Shown here: in pieces, positions 1-8,128 of the stretch | How the letters are laid out: every line of letters starts with the position of its first letter | Position numbering within the stretch: the stretch's first letter is position 1 | Assembly: GCF_024733015.1 (NCBI RefSeq) | Contig: NZ_JANKJG010000002.1 | Span: 124,001-188,000 of the forward strand | Direction of reading: 5' to 3' | Origin: Pseudosulfitobacter koreensis | GTDB taxonomy: Bacteria; Pseudomonadota; Alphaproteobacteria; Rhodobacterales; Rhodobacteraceae | DNA: 64,000 nucleotides | Notes under the pieces: generated by a model | The model's input: the letters and a program-made list of their open reading frames with translations, nothing else | Told to the model about the DNA's origin: nothing | Database searches by the model: none | Program-made: the position numbers and the translations under genes

Positions 1-20
1 TCCCCCAAACCAAAATTAAG

Positions 21-935
21 TCAAGCGTGCGCCTCAAGCCGTGCCAGTTCCGTGCGAAGCCCCGCCACAAGGTCGTCGGCAAAGCGGGTCAGCCGCGCGT
101 TGTTGCGGTCATCGGCGTGGCGGATCAGGTAGAACGCGCGTGTCAGGCTGATCCGGTCGGTCAGGATGCGCCGCAGGCCCGGTGCTGCGGGCAGCGCAAA
201 GTCGTGCACGATCCCCACCCCGCCTCCTGCGCGCAGCAGGTTCAGCTGCACCGAGACCGAATTCGACGCCAGCGCCGTGCGCGGCAGGCCGATATCGGCA
301 AGGTAATCCAGCTCGCGGTCGAAAATCATGTCGGGAATATAGCCGACGATCCTGTGCCCCTGCAGATCCGCCGTGATCGAGATGTGCGGATGCCGCGCCA
401 GATAACTGTCGGCTGCGGCCAGATGCAGACGGTAATCGGTGATCTTCTGCACCGTCAGCCGTCCGGCTGTGGGCGCGCTGACCCCGATGGCCAGATCCGC
501 CTCGCGGCGCGACAGGTTGAACACGCGCGGCAGCGCCACGACCTGAATGTCCAGATCGGGGTGACGGTCGGCAAGATCCGCGCAGACCTGCGGCATCAGG
601 TAGTTGGCGCAACCGTCCGGTGCCCCGATACGCACCTGCCCCGTCAGCCGGTCCGACCCCGCCCCCGACAATGTGGATGTGGCCGCGCGCATCGCTGTCT
701 CGGCGGCTTCGGCCTTGTCCAGCAGGGTCACACCCGCCTCGGTCAGCGCATAGCCTTGGGGGGATTTCACGAACAACGTGGCCCCCAGCGACGCCTCAAG
801 CCGTACCATCCGGCGGCCCAGCGTCGCGGGGTCCAGCCGCAGCGTCTTGCCCGCAGCCGTCAGGCTGGCCTCGCGGGCGATGGCCAGAAACAGACGCAGA
901 TCGTCCCAATGGGTGTCCACGATACCCCCCTTCAT
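21..935 (-). CDS. LysR-family transcriptional regulator
   Basis: This is a DNA-binding regulator of the LysR type, about 304 residues long. The N-terminal winged helix (roughly residues 8-67) has the usual pattern, with LTAAGKTLRLDPATLGRRMV as the recognition region and SPQGYALTEAG as the wing. The rest is a periplasmic-binding-like effector domain. An in-frame ATG 57 bases upstream exists, but the start at 935 (MKGGIVDTHWDDL) places the helix-turn-helix where LysR proteins normally have it. The gene is divergent from mmsA with about 100 bp between the starts. By the usual LysR arrangement it probably controls the valine catabolic operon; that is inference. The effector is unknown. Confidence 0.9.
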   Translation of the reverse strand: MKGGIVDTHWDDLRLFLAIAREASLTAAGKTLRLDPATLGRRMVRLEASLGATLFVKSPQGYALTEAGVTLLDKAEAAETAMRAATSTLSGAGSDRLTGQVRIGAPDGCANYLMPQVCADLADRHPDLDIQVVALPRVFNLSRREADLAIGVSAPTAGRLTVQKITDYRLHLAAADSYLARHPHISITADLQGHRIVGYIPDMIFDRELDYLADIGLPRTALASNSVSVQLNLLRAGGGVGIVHDFALPAAPGLRRILTDRISLTRAFYLIRHADDRNNARLTRFADDLVAGLRTELARLEAHA

Positions 936-993
936 TTTGCAAAAACGCAAGACTGTTTTGGAAAGATGCGCCTTTTCCATGTGTTTTTGCAAG
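935..993. promoter_or_regulatory. Two TTTTGCAA-type sites between the LysR gene and mmsA
   Basis: The short divergent spacer holds TTTTGCAAAA at 935-944, touching the LysR start codon, and TTTTTGCAAG at 984-993, just upstream of mmsA. The two copies are one AT-rich island apart in otherwise GC-rich DNA. They could be half-sites for the adjacent LysR protein, but no binding motif is known to me for it. Confidence 0.3.
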
Positions 994-1036
994 GCTAGAC
1001 TGCGCGCAACGGAACACCAACCCCAAAGGACACCCC

Positions 1037-2536
1037 ATGCAAGAGATGACGCATTACCTCAACGGCGAACACGTCAAGGGCACATCCGGCCGCTTTGCCG
1101 ACGTGATGAACCCCGCCACCGGCGAAGTGCAGGCGCGTGTGCCGCTGGCCAATGGCGAAGAGCTGGACAAGGCCGTGCAATACGCCGCCGCCGCTCAGCC
1201 GAAATGGGCCGCCACCAACCCCCAGCGCCGCGCCCGCGTGCTGATGAAGTTCGTCGACCTGCTGAACCGCGACATGGACAAGCTGGCCGAAGCGCTGAGC
1301 CGCGAACACGGCAAGACCCTGCCCGACGCCGCCGGTGACGTGCAGCGCGGTCTGGAAGTGGTCGAATACTGCATCGGCGCGCCGCAATTGCTGAAAGGTG
1401 AATTCACTGACAGCGCAGGCCCCGGCATCGACATGTATTCGATGCGTCAGGCGCTTGGCGTCACGGCGGGCATCACCCCCTTCAACTTCCCCGCGATGAT
1501 CCCGATGTGGATGTTCGCCCCGGCCATTGCCTGCGGCAACGCGTTCATCCTCAAACCCTCCGAGCGTGACCCCTCGGTGCCGCTGATGCTGGCCGAATTG
1601 CTGGAAGAGGCAGGCCTGCCCAAGGGCATCATCCAGGTGGTGAACGGCGACAAGGAAGCAGTGGACGCGATCCTGCATCACGACGTGATCCAGTCGGTCG
1701 GCTTTGTCGGATCGACCCCGATCGCGGAATACATCTATGCCACCGGCTGCGCCAACGGCAAACGGGTGCAGTGCTTTGGCGGCGCCAAGAACCACATGAT
1801 CATCATGCCCGACGCCGACATGGACCAGGCCGCCGATGCGCTGATCGGTGCCGGTTTCGGTGCGGCAGGCGAACGCTGCATGGCAATCTCGGTCGCTGTT
1901 CCCGTGGGCGACGAAACCGCCGACCGCCTGATGGAAAAGCTGATCCCGCGTGTCGAAAAGCTGAAAGTCGGCCCCTACACGGCTGGCAATGACGTCGACT
2001 ACGGCCCGGTCGTGACCGCCGCCGCCAAGGCCAACATCGAACGTCTGGTGCAGACCGGCATCGACCAGGGCGCAAAGCTGGTCGTCGATGGCCGCGACTT
2101 CAAGCTGCAAGGCTACGAAGACGGTTATTTCATCGGCCCGCATCTTTTTGACCATGCCACCAAGGACATGGACATCTACACCCAGGAAATCTTTGGCCCC
2201 GTGCTGACCTGTGTGCGCGCCCAGGACTACGAAGAGGCCTTGGGTCTGGCGATGGACCACGAATACGGCAACGGCACCGCGATCTTCACCCGCGACGGCG
2301 ATGCCGCCCGTGATTTCGCCAACCGGATCAACGTCGGCATGGTCGGCATCAACGTCCCGATCCCCGTGCCGCTGGCCTATCACACCTTTGGCGGCTGGAA
2401 GAAATCGGTCTTTGGCGACCTGAACCAACACGGCCCCGACGCGTTCAAGTTCTACACGCGGACCAAGACGGTCACCGCCCGCTGGCCTTCGGGCATCAAG
2501 GAAGGTGGCGAATTCTCTATCCCCGTGATGGAATGA
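1037..2536 (+). CDS. mmsA: Methylmalonate-semialdehyde dehydrogenase (CoA-acylating)
   Basis: This 499-residue cytoplasmic enzyme oxidises (S)-methylmalonate semialdehyde to propionyl-CoA, the last step of valine degradation (also used in inositol and thymine breakdown). It has the aldehyde dehydrogenase fold: an N-terminal NAD-binding region with GITPFNFPAMIPMWM, then GFVGSTPIAEYIY, then the catalytic cysteine at about residue 281 in AAGERCMAIS. The length is normal for the family. The start at 1037 follows an AAAGGA ribosome site; the open frame extends further upstream, but that part overlaps the LysR gene and has no family similarity. It is the first gene of an operon with acyl-CoA dehydrogenase, HIBCH and mmsB. 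Confidence 0.96.
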   Translation: MQEMTHYLNGEHVKGTSGRFADVMNPATGEVQARVPLANGEELDKAVQYAAAAQPKWAATNPQRRARVLMKFVDLLNRDMDKLAEALSREHGKTLPDAAGDVQRGLEVVEYCIGAPQLLKGEFTDSAGPGIDMYSMRQALGVTAGITPFNFPAMIPMWMFAPAIACGNAFILKPSERDPSVPLMLAELLEEAGLPKGIIQVVNGDKEAVDAILHHDVIQSVGFVGSTPIAEYIYATGCANGKRVQCFGGAKNHMIIMPDADMDQAADALIGAGFGAAGERCMAISVAVPVGDETADRLMEKLIPRVEKLKVGPYTAGNDVDYGPVVTAAAKANIERLVQTGIDQGAKLVVDGRDFKLQGYEDGYFIGPHLFDHATKDMDIYTQEIFGPVLTCVRAQDYEEALGLAMDHEYGNGTAIFTRDGDAARDFANRINVGMVGINVPIPVPLAYHTFGGWKKSVFGDLNQHGPDAFKFYTRTKTVTARWPSGIKEGGEFSIPVME

Positions 2537-2547
2537 TTTAGCCCGGT

Positions 2548-2640
2548 GCGGGCAGGTCATCGTGACCTGCCGCACCGCCAATCCTGAGGGGGCGGGCAGG
2601 TCATCGTGCCCTGCCCCCACCGCCAATCCTGAGGGGGCCT
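2548..2640. repeat. 44-bp tandem repeat with hairpins between mmsA and ybdK
   Basis: Two copies of a 44-bp unit lie head to tail (2548-2591 and 2592-2635), followed by the start of a third. Each copy contains an inverted repeat around GGCAGGTCATCGTG that can form a strong stem-loop; in copy 1 the stem extends to both sides of TCATCGTGA. Each copy ends in CCAATCCTGAGGGGG. The GAGGGGG of the second copy lies seven bases before the GTG start of the next gene and looks like its Shine-Dalgarno sequence. Confidence 0.85.
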
Positions 2641-2644
2641 GCCC

Positions 2645-3754
2645 GTGCAATCCGACTTTACCATCGGCATCGAAGAAGAATATCTGATGGTCGATTGCGA
2701 CAGCCTGCGCCTGTCCGACACACCTCAGGCGCTGATGGACGCCTGCCGCGAAGAATTGCAGGATCAGGTCTCGCATGAATTTCTGCAATGCCAGATCGAG
2801 GTCGGCACCAAGGTCTGCCGCACTACATCCGAGGCGCGCGACGACCTGCGCCGCCTGCGCAGCTGCATCGCCAAACATGCCCGCGACCACAACCTTGCCC
2901 CCCTCGCCGTGTCCTGCCACCCGTTTTCGGACTGGAAGAACCAGGAACACACCAGCAAGGCGCGCTATAGCGACCTGAAGCAGGACTACGAAGCCGTCGC
3001 GCGCCGCATGTTGATCTGCGGGATGCACGTGCATGTGGGCATCGACGACGAAAACCAGCGCATAGACCTGATGCCGCAGCTTTCCTATTTCCTGCCGCAC
3101 CTGCTGGCGCTGTCCACCTCATCGCCGTTCTGGCAGGGCGACGACACCGGCCTTGCGTCCTACCGGCTGTCGGTGTTCGACAACATGCCGCGCTCGGGCC
3201 TGCCTCCGAAATTTTCCAGCTGGGCCGAGTACACGCGCACCACTGGCACGCTGATTGAACTGGGCCTGATCGAAGACACCAGCAAGATCTGGTGGGATCT
3301 GCGCCCGTCGGACAAGTATCCCACGCTCGAGGCGCGCATCTGCGACGTCCAGCCACGGTTGCGCGATACCATCGCACTGGCCGGACTGACGCAGGCGCTG
3401 GTGCGAATGTTGACCCGGCTGCGCGACGCCAACCTGCGCTGGCGTGAATACGACCGTTTCCTGATCGCCGAAAACCGCTGGCGCGCGCAGCGCTATGGCG
3501 TGACCGAGGGGCTGATCGACTTCGGCGACCGCTCGATCAAACCGTTTCACGCCTTGCTGGACGAGTTGATTGCATTGGTCGCCGAGGATGCCGAGGCTCT
3601 GGGCGCGCTTGACGATATCGTGCGGCTGCGCGATGTCGTGACGCATGGGACAAGCGCCAGCCGCCAGCGCGCGGTGTTCGACGCCGCCCCCGAAGGTGAA
3701 GGTGGCGACGCCGTCGTGCGCCACCTGATCGAAGAATTTCATGAAGATCTGTAA
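2645..3754 (+). CDS. YbdK-family carboxylate-amine ligase (glutamate-cysteine ligase 2 type)
   Basis: This 369-residue protein belongs to the GCS2 family of ATP-dependent carboxylate-amine ligases; E. coli YbdK has weak glutamate-cysteine ligase activity. The N-terminal [12 protein letters not shown] signature with its acidic cluster, HVHVGID near residue 125 and the conserved RICDVQ region are present, and the length is typical. The start is GTG, with the ribosome site GAGGGGG supplied by a tandem repeat. It lies between mmsA and the acyl-CoA dehydrogenase, all on one strand, so it is probably co-transcribed with valine catabolism genes. Its real substrate is unknown, and a link to valine breakdown is only suggested by position. 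Confidence 0.88.
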   Translation: MQSDFTIGIEEEYLMVDCDSLRLSDTPQALMDACREELQDQVSHEFLQCQIEVGTKVCRTTSEARDDLRRLRSCIAKHARDHNLAPLAVSCHPFSDWKNQEHTSKARYSDLKQDYEAVARRMLICGMHVHVGIDDENQRIDLMPQLSYFLPHLLALSTSSPFWQGDDTGLASYRLSVFDNMPRSGLPPKFSSWAEYTRTTGTLIELGLIEDTSKIWWDLRPSDKYPTLEARICDVQPRLRDTIALAGLTQALVRMLTRLRDANLRWREYDRFLIAENRWRAQRYGVTEGLIDFGDRSIKPFHALLDELIALVAEDAEALGALDDIVRLRDVVTHGTSASRQRAVFDAAPEGEGGDAVVRHLIEEFHEDL

Positions 3755-3823
3755 GGTGACGAGAAGCGCCAGACAGACAATGCAGACCACATGCGCCATC
3801 GCGCGCATCCGGGAGGAGACCCA

Positions 3824-4966
3824 ATGGATTTCGCACTGACAGAAGAACAATCGGCCATCTTCGACATGGCCTACGGCTTTGGCCAGGACGCCATCGCCCC
3901 CCACGCCCGCACATGGGAAGCCCAAGGCACCATTCCCAAGGAGCTGTGGCCGCAAGTGGGCGAACTGGGCTTCGGCGGGCTCTACGTCTCCGAAGAATCC
4001 GGCGGCGCGGGGCTCGGCCGTCTCGACGCCACGCTGGTATTCGAGGCGCTCAGCATGGCCTGCCCGTCGGTCGCGGCGTTCCTGTCGATCCACAACATGT
4101 GCGCGCGGATGATCGACAGCTTTGCCAGCGACGACTTCAAGGCGCGGGTGCTGCCCGACGTGCTGACGATGCAGACCGTGCTCAGCTATTGCCTGACCGA
4201 ACCGGGATCAGGCTCGGACGCCGTGGCGCTGAAAACGCGCGCGGAGCGCACCAACGAAGGCTATGCCCTGAACGGCACCAAGGCGTTCATCTCGGGCGGC
4301 GGCTATTCCGACGCCTACGTCTGCATGGTGCGCACCGGCGACGCAGGCGCGGGCGGCGTCAGCACCGTCTACGTCGAGGACGGCACCGAGGGGCTGTCGT
4401 TCGGCGCGCTCGAGGACAAGATGGGCTGGCGGTCGCAACCCACGGCGCAGGTGCAGTTCGACAACTGCAACATCTCCGCCGACAACCTGATCGGTGAAGA
4501 AGGCAAGGGTTTCAAATACGCGATGATGGGTCTGGACGGCGGCCGCCTGAACATCGCCGCCTGTTCACTGGGGGCCGCGCAGACCGCGCTGACCTCGACA
4601 CTGAACTACATGGGCGAGCGCAAGGCATTCGGCCAGCCGATTGACCAGTTCCAGGGCCTGCAATGGCGGCTGGCCGACATGGAGATCGAACTTCAGGCCG
4701 CGCGGGTGTTCCTGCGGCAGGCCGCGTGGAAACTGGACCAGGGCGCGCCCGATGCGACCAAGTTCTGCGCGATGGCCAAGAAGTTCGTGACCGAAGCCGG
4801 GTCTAAGGTCGTCGACCAATGCCTGCAACTGCACGGCGGCTATGGCTATCTGGCCGACTACGGCATCGAAAAGCTGGTCCGCGATCTGCGGGTTCACCAG
4901 ATCCTCGAAGGCACCAACGAGATCATGCGCGTGATCGTCGCCCGCGACATGTTGAAAAACCGATGA
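3824..4966 (+). CDS. Acyl-CoA dehydrogenase, probably isobutyryl-CoA dehydrogenase
   Basis: This 380-residue FAD enzyme would oxidise isobutyryl-CoA to methacrylyl-CoA in valine degradation. Family signatures are CLTEPGSGSDA (the first acyl-CoA dehydrogenase signature), QLHGGYGYLADYGIEKLVRD near the C terminus, and the GTNEIMR tail. The start at 3824 (MDFALTEEQ) follows a clear GGGAGGA ribosome site; an ATG 33 bases earlier lies upstream of that site. The stop overlaps the ATG of the next gene (ATGA). Assignment to isobutyryl-CoA rather than another short branched acyl-CoA rests on the mmsA/HIBCH/mmsB neighbours. Confidence 0.92.
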   Translation: MDFALTEEQSAIFDMAYGFGQDAIAPHARTWEAQGTIPKELWPQVGELGFGGLYVSEESGGAGLGRLDATLVFEALSMACPSVAAFLSIHNMCARMIDSFASDDFKARVLPDVLTMQTVLSYCLTEPGSGSDAVALKTRAERTNEGYALNGTKAFISGGGYSDAYVCMVRTGDAGAGGVSTVYVEDGTEGLSFGALEDKMGWRSQPTAQVQFDNCNISADNLIGEEGKGFKYAMMGLDGGRLNIAACSLGAAQTALTSTLNYMGERKAFGQPIDQFQGLQWRLADMEIELQAARVFLRQAAWKLDQGAPDATKFCAMAKKFVTEAGSKVVDQCLQLHGGYGYLADYGIEKLVRDLRVHQILEGTNEIMRVIVARDMLKNR

Positions 4967-6015
4967 GCGATATTTCGATCAGAACGGTCGGCGTCGCCGG
5001 GCGCATCACCCTCACCCGCCCCAAGGCGCTGAACGCCGTGACCTACGAGATGTGTCTGGCCATCGAAGACGCCCTTGACCGCTGGCGCGACGACGCTGCG
5101 GTGCAATTGGTCATCATCGACGCCGAAGGCGACCGCGCGTTCTGTGCCGGTGGCGACATCGCCGATCTATACGCATCCGGCCGCAAGGGCGATTTCGCCT
5201 ATGGCCGAAAGTTCTGGGCTGACGAATACCGTCTGAACGCCAAGATTTTCACCTATCCCAAGCCTGTGGTCAGCTTCCTGCAAGGCTTCGTGATGGGTGG
5301 CGGTGTCGGCATTGGCTGCCACGGCTCGCACCGGATCGTCGGCGAAAGCAGCCAGATCGCCATGCCGGAGGTCGGCATCGGCCTGATCCCGGACGTGGGC
5401 GGCACGCTGATGCTGGCGCTGGCACCGGGGCGTGTGGGCGAATATCTGGGAACCACCGCCGCGCGCATGGGGGCGTCGGATGCAATTTTTGCAGGCTTTG
5501 CAGACACCTACATCTCGGAGTTGAAGTGGCCTGAATTGATCGCGGAGCTGGAATCCAGCGGCGATATCACCCTGCTGGACGCCGCTGCGGAAAAACCGGA
5601 TGCGGGACCAGTCGAAGCGCAGCAGAACGACATCGACCGGCATTTCGGCGGCGAAGCCTTGGGCGATATCCTGCGGTCGTTGCGCTCCGAAGACAGCGAG
5701 TTCGCCCGCGATACGCTGAAATCACTGAACCGTAACAGCCCGCTGTCGATGGCCTGCACCATCGAGGCGCTGCACCGGTTGCGCGGCCCGTCCCTGACCA
5801 TCGAAAAAGCGCTGGACCTGGAATATCGCTTTACCGCCCGCGCGATGGAGCACGGCGATTTCCTTGAAGGTATCCGCGCCGCGATCATCGACAAGGACCG
5901 CAGCCCGAACTGGCAATATGCGGACACGGACGTGCCGCCAAGTGCTGTCAGCAAGATGCTGCGCCCCTTGGCAGACACGGCACTGAAACTGGGCTTTGAA
6001 ACTGGGAGGAACTGA
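4963..6015 (+). CDS. 3-hydroxyisobutyryl-CoA hydrolase (enoyl-CoA hydratase/isomerase family)
   Basis: This 350-residue member of the crotonase superfamily is longer than a simple enoyl-CoA hydratase (about 260) and matches 3-hydroxyisobutyryl-CoA hydrolases in length. It has FCAGGDIADLYASG (CoA-binding/oxyanion hole), GGGVGIGCHGSHRI, and MPEVGIGLIPDVGGT, the HIBCH-like pattern with the catalytic glutamate. It would release 3-hydroxyisobutyrate from its CoA ester in valine degradation. It overlaps the upstream dehydrogenase by four bases, so the two are translationally coupled, and mmsB follows after three bases. A separate enoyl-CoA hydratase for methacrylyl-CoA is not seen in this operon and must be encoded elsewhere. 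Confidence 0.9.
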   Translation: MSDISIRTVGVAGRITLTRPKALNAVTYEMCLAIEDALDRWRDDAAVQLVIIDAEGDRAFCAGGDIADLYASGRKGDFAYGRKFWADEYRLNAKIFTYPKPVVSFLQGFVMGGGVGIGCHGSHRIVGESSQIAMPEVGIGLIPDVGGTLMLALAPGRVGEYLGTTAARMGASDAIFAGFADTYISELKWPELIAELESSGDITLLDAAAEKPDAGPVEAQQNDIDRHFGGEALGDILRSLRSEDSEFARDTLKSLNRNSPLSMACTIEALHRLRGPSLTIEKALDLEYRFTARAMEHGDFLEGIRAAIIDKDRSPNWQYADTDVPPSAVSKMLRPLADTALKLGFETGRN

Positions 6016-6018
6016 GCA

Positions 6019-6891
6019 ATGAAGATCGGATTTATCGGCCTTGGCAACATGGGCGCGCCGATGGCGGCCAATCTGGCCAAAGCGGGCCACGAGGTCACGG
6101 GCTTTGACGTGGCGGGCACCACCGCCGAAGGGGCGGCGATTGCAAACACCATCGACGCCGCCGCGACAGGCATGGACGTGGTTATCACCATGCTGCCCAA
6201 CGGGGCGATCCTGCGCGATGTGGCGGGCCAGATCATCCCGCTGATGTCCAAGGGCGCCTGCTTCATCGACTGCTCGACCGTAGACGTCGACAGCGCCCGC
6301 GCCGTCGCGAAAGACGCTGAAAACGCGGGGCTTCTGGCTGTCGATGCACCAGTTTCGGGCGGCATCGGCGGCGCGTCGGGGGGCACGTTGACCTTCATGG
6401 CGGGCGGCAGCGTCGCGGCCTTCGAGAAGGCCAGGCCGCTCTTCGACATCATGGGCCAGAAGGCCGTGCACTGCGGCGAAGCGGGTGCCGGTCAGGCCGC
6501 CAAGATCTGCAACAACATGATCCTGGGCGCGACCATGATCGCCACCTGCGAGGCCTTTGCACTGGCCGACAAGCTGGGGCTGGAACGGCAAAAGATGTTC
6601 GACGTGGTCAGCACCTCGTCGGGGTACTCGTGGAGCATGAACGCCTATTGCCCTGCGCCCGGCGTCGGGCCGCAATCGCCTGCGGACAATGACTATAAAC
6701 CGGGGTTCGCAGCCGAATTGATGCTGAAGGACCTGGGGCTGAGCCAGCAAGCCGCCGAAGCTGCCGATGCGGACACGCCCATGGGCAAGCTGGCCCTGTC
6801 GCTCTACAAGGGTTTTGTCGAGGATGAAGACGGAAAAGGCAAGGATTTCAGTGCCATGCTTCCCCGTTTTGCGGCGCGGGGCCGTGGCTGA
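6019..6891 (+). CDS. mmsB: 3-hydroxyisobutyrate dehydrogenase
   Basis: This 290-residue NAD-dependent enzyme oxidises 3-hydroxyisobutyrate to methylmalonate semialdehyde, the substrate of MmsA. The N terminus has the dinucleotide signature FIGLGNMGAPMAANLAKAGH, followed by the substrate-site pattern DAPVSGGIGGASGGTLTFM and the catalytic lysine region GAGQAAKICNNM. The length is normal. It is preceded by GGGAGGAACTGAGCA, which holds the ribosome site and the stop of the upstream hydrolase gene. It is the last gene of the valine operon. Confidence 0.96.
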   Translation: MKIGFIGLGNMGAPMAANLAKAGHEVTGFDVAGTTAEGAAIANTIDAAATGMDVVITMLPNGAILRDVAGQIIPLMSKGACFIDCSTVDVDSARAVAKDAENAGLLAVDAPVSGGIGGASGGTLTFMAGGSVAAFEKARPLFDIMGQKAVHCGEAGAGQAAKICNNMILGATMIATCEAFALADKLGLERQKMFDVVSTSSGYSWSMNAYCPAPGVGPQSPADNDYKPGFAAELMLKDLGLSQQAAEAADADTPMGKLALSLYKGFVEDEDGKGKDFSAMLPRFAARGRG

Positions 6892-6963
6892 AATTTTTCG
6901 CGGAACCAATAGCCGTGCAAGTGCGTTGTTCCCCAGACCAGACGTCCGGGGGACACCAAAATC

Positions 6964-8094
6964 ATGAACCAAAAATCAGTGGCTCTGCCGCTCATCGGGA
7001 TATTCCTGATCCTGTTGACCTATGGTCTGGTTCATGCAGCGTCCTTCCTGATCCCCGTCACCGCCGCCATTCTGGCTTACTTCGTGCTCAGCCGTCCGCG
7101 ACGCGGGCTTGAGCGGCTGGGTGTGCCGAGCGGGCTGGTCGCCTTCGGCTTTACCGCGCTGATCATCACCCTGATCGCGCTTTCAATGCTCTATTTCTCG
7201 TCGCCCGTCAGCAAGATGGTGCGCGACGTTCCTGCGGTGGTCGAAGACCTGCAAGACCGGATCGGCACGGCAGAGAACGGCACGCTCAAGGCAGTGGCGG
7301 AGGCTGCTGAAGCCGTCGATGAGATGATGGAGAATGACGACGACCCGACAGAGCAGGAAGCGATGGAGGTGGAAGTCGTCGAAAAAACGACACCCGCGCG
7401 TCACATCCTGACCCTTGCGCCGCAACTGCTGAGCCAGCTTTTGTTTGCAGTGCTGCTGCTGTTCTTCCTGCTCAGTTCCGGCGATTTTTTCCTGCAACGC
7501 GCCATCGAGAACATCGCCCGCACCGAAGACAAGAACCGCGCGCTGGAGATCGTGGCCACCATCGAGCGCAGGCTGGGCCGCTATCTGGGCGGCATCACCC
7601 TGATCAACGCAGGTCTGGGGCTGACTGTCGGGGCCGCGATGTATGCGATGGGGCTGAACCAGTATATCGCGATCGGGGTCATGGCCTTTGCGCTGAACTT
7701 CATCCCCTATTTCGGCGGCTTGGCCGGGGCCTGTATCGCGGCGCTGATCGCGTCCTCGCAATTCGGGGCGATCTGGTCGCCGCTGCTGGTGTTCGCGGTC
7801 TACATGGCCTGCACCGGCGTCGAGGGGCAGTTGGTCACGCCGCTCCTGATCTCGCGCCGGATGCATCTGAACGCGCCGGTGCTGTTTCTGGTGGTCGCCT
7901 TCTTTGCATATATCTGGTCGGTGATCGGGATGATCGTGGCGGTGCCGCTGCTGATCGTCGCCAAGATCATCCTGGACGAGATCGAGCCGATGCGTCATCT
8001 GGGCCGGTTCCTGGGCGATGCGCAGGACGCCCAGTCGGCGGACGAGGTCAAGGCGGACATCAAGATCCTGAAACGCGGCGCGAAGGTCAGATAG
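6964..8094 (+). CDS. AI-2E family (PerM-like) membrane transporter
   Basis: This 376-residue inner-membrane protein belongs to the AI-2E/PerM permease family. It has two hydrophobic segments near residues 6-38 and one near 55-75. A charged, partly acidic soluble loop (about 90-145, rich in Glu and Asp) follows, then four or five membrane segments to the C terminus, including the family region ALNFIPYFGGLAGACIAAL. The start ATG follows a weak purine stretch. It stands alone, downstream of mmsB by about 70 bp and convergent with uvrA. What it transports cannot be read from the sequence; the family name derives from one member that exports autoinducer-2. Confidence 0.88.
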   Translation: MNQKSVALPLIGIFLILLTYGLVHAASFLIPVTAAILAYFVLSRPRRGLERLGVPSGLVAFGFTALIITLIALSMLYFSSPVSKMVRDVPAVVEDLQDRIGTAENGTLKAVAEAAEAVDEMMENDDDPTEQEAMEVEVVEKTTPARHILTLAPQLLSQLLFAVLLLFFLLSSGDFFLQRAIENIARTEDKNRALEIVATIERRLGRYLGGITLINAGLGLTVGAAMYAMGLNQYIAIGVMAFALNFIPYFGGLAGACIAALIASSQFGAIWSPLLVFAVYMACTGVEGQLVTPLLISRRMHLNAPVLFLVVAFFAYIWSVIGMIVAVPLLIVAKIILDEIEPMRHLGRFLGDAQDAQSADEVKADIKILKRGAKVR

Positions 8095-8128
8095 GCCCCC
8101 GCGCCGACTTTTTGCTGATGCAACCGCC

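Noticed and set aside
995-3100. A 701-codon minus-strand frame across mmsA and the ybdK-like gene
   Set aside because: It runs antisense to two recognised enzymes and through the intergenic repeat, with shadow-like composition.
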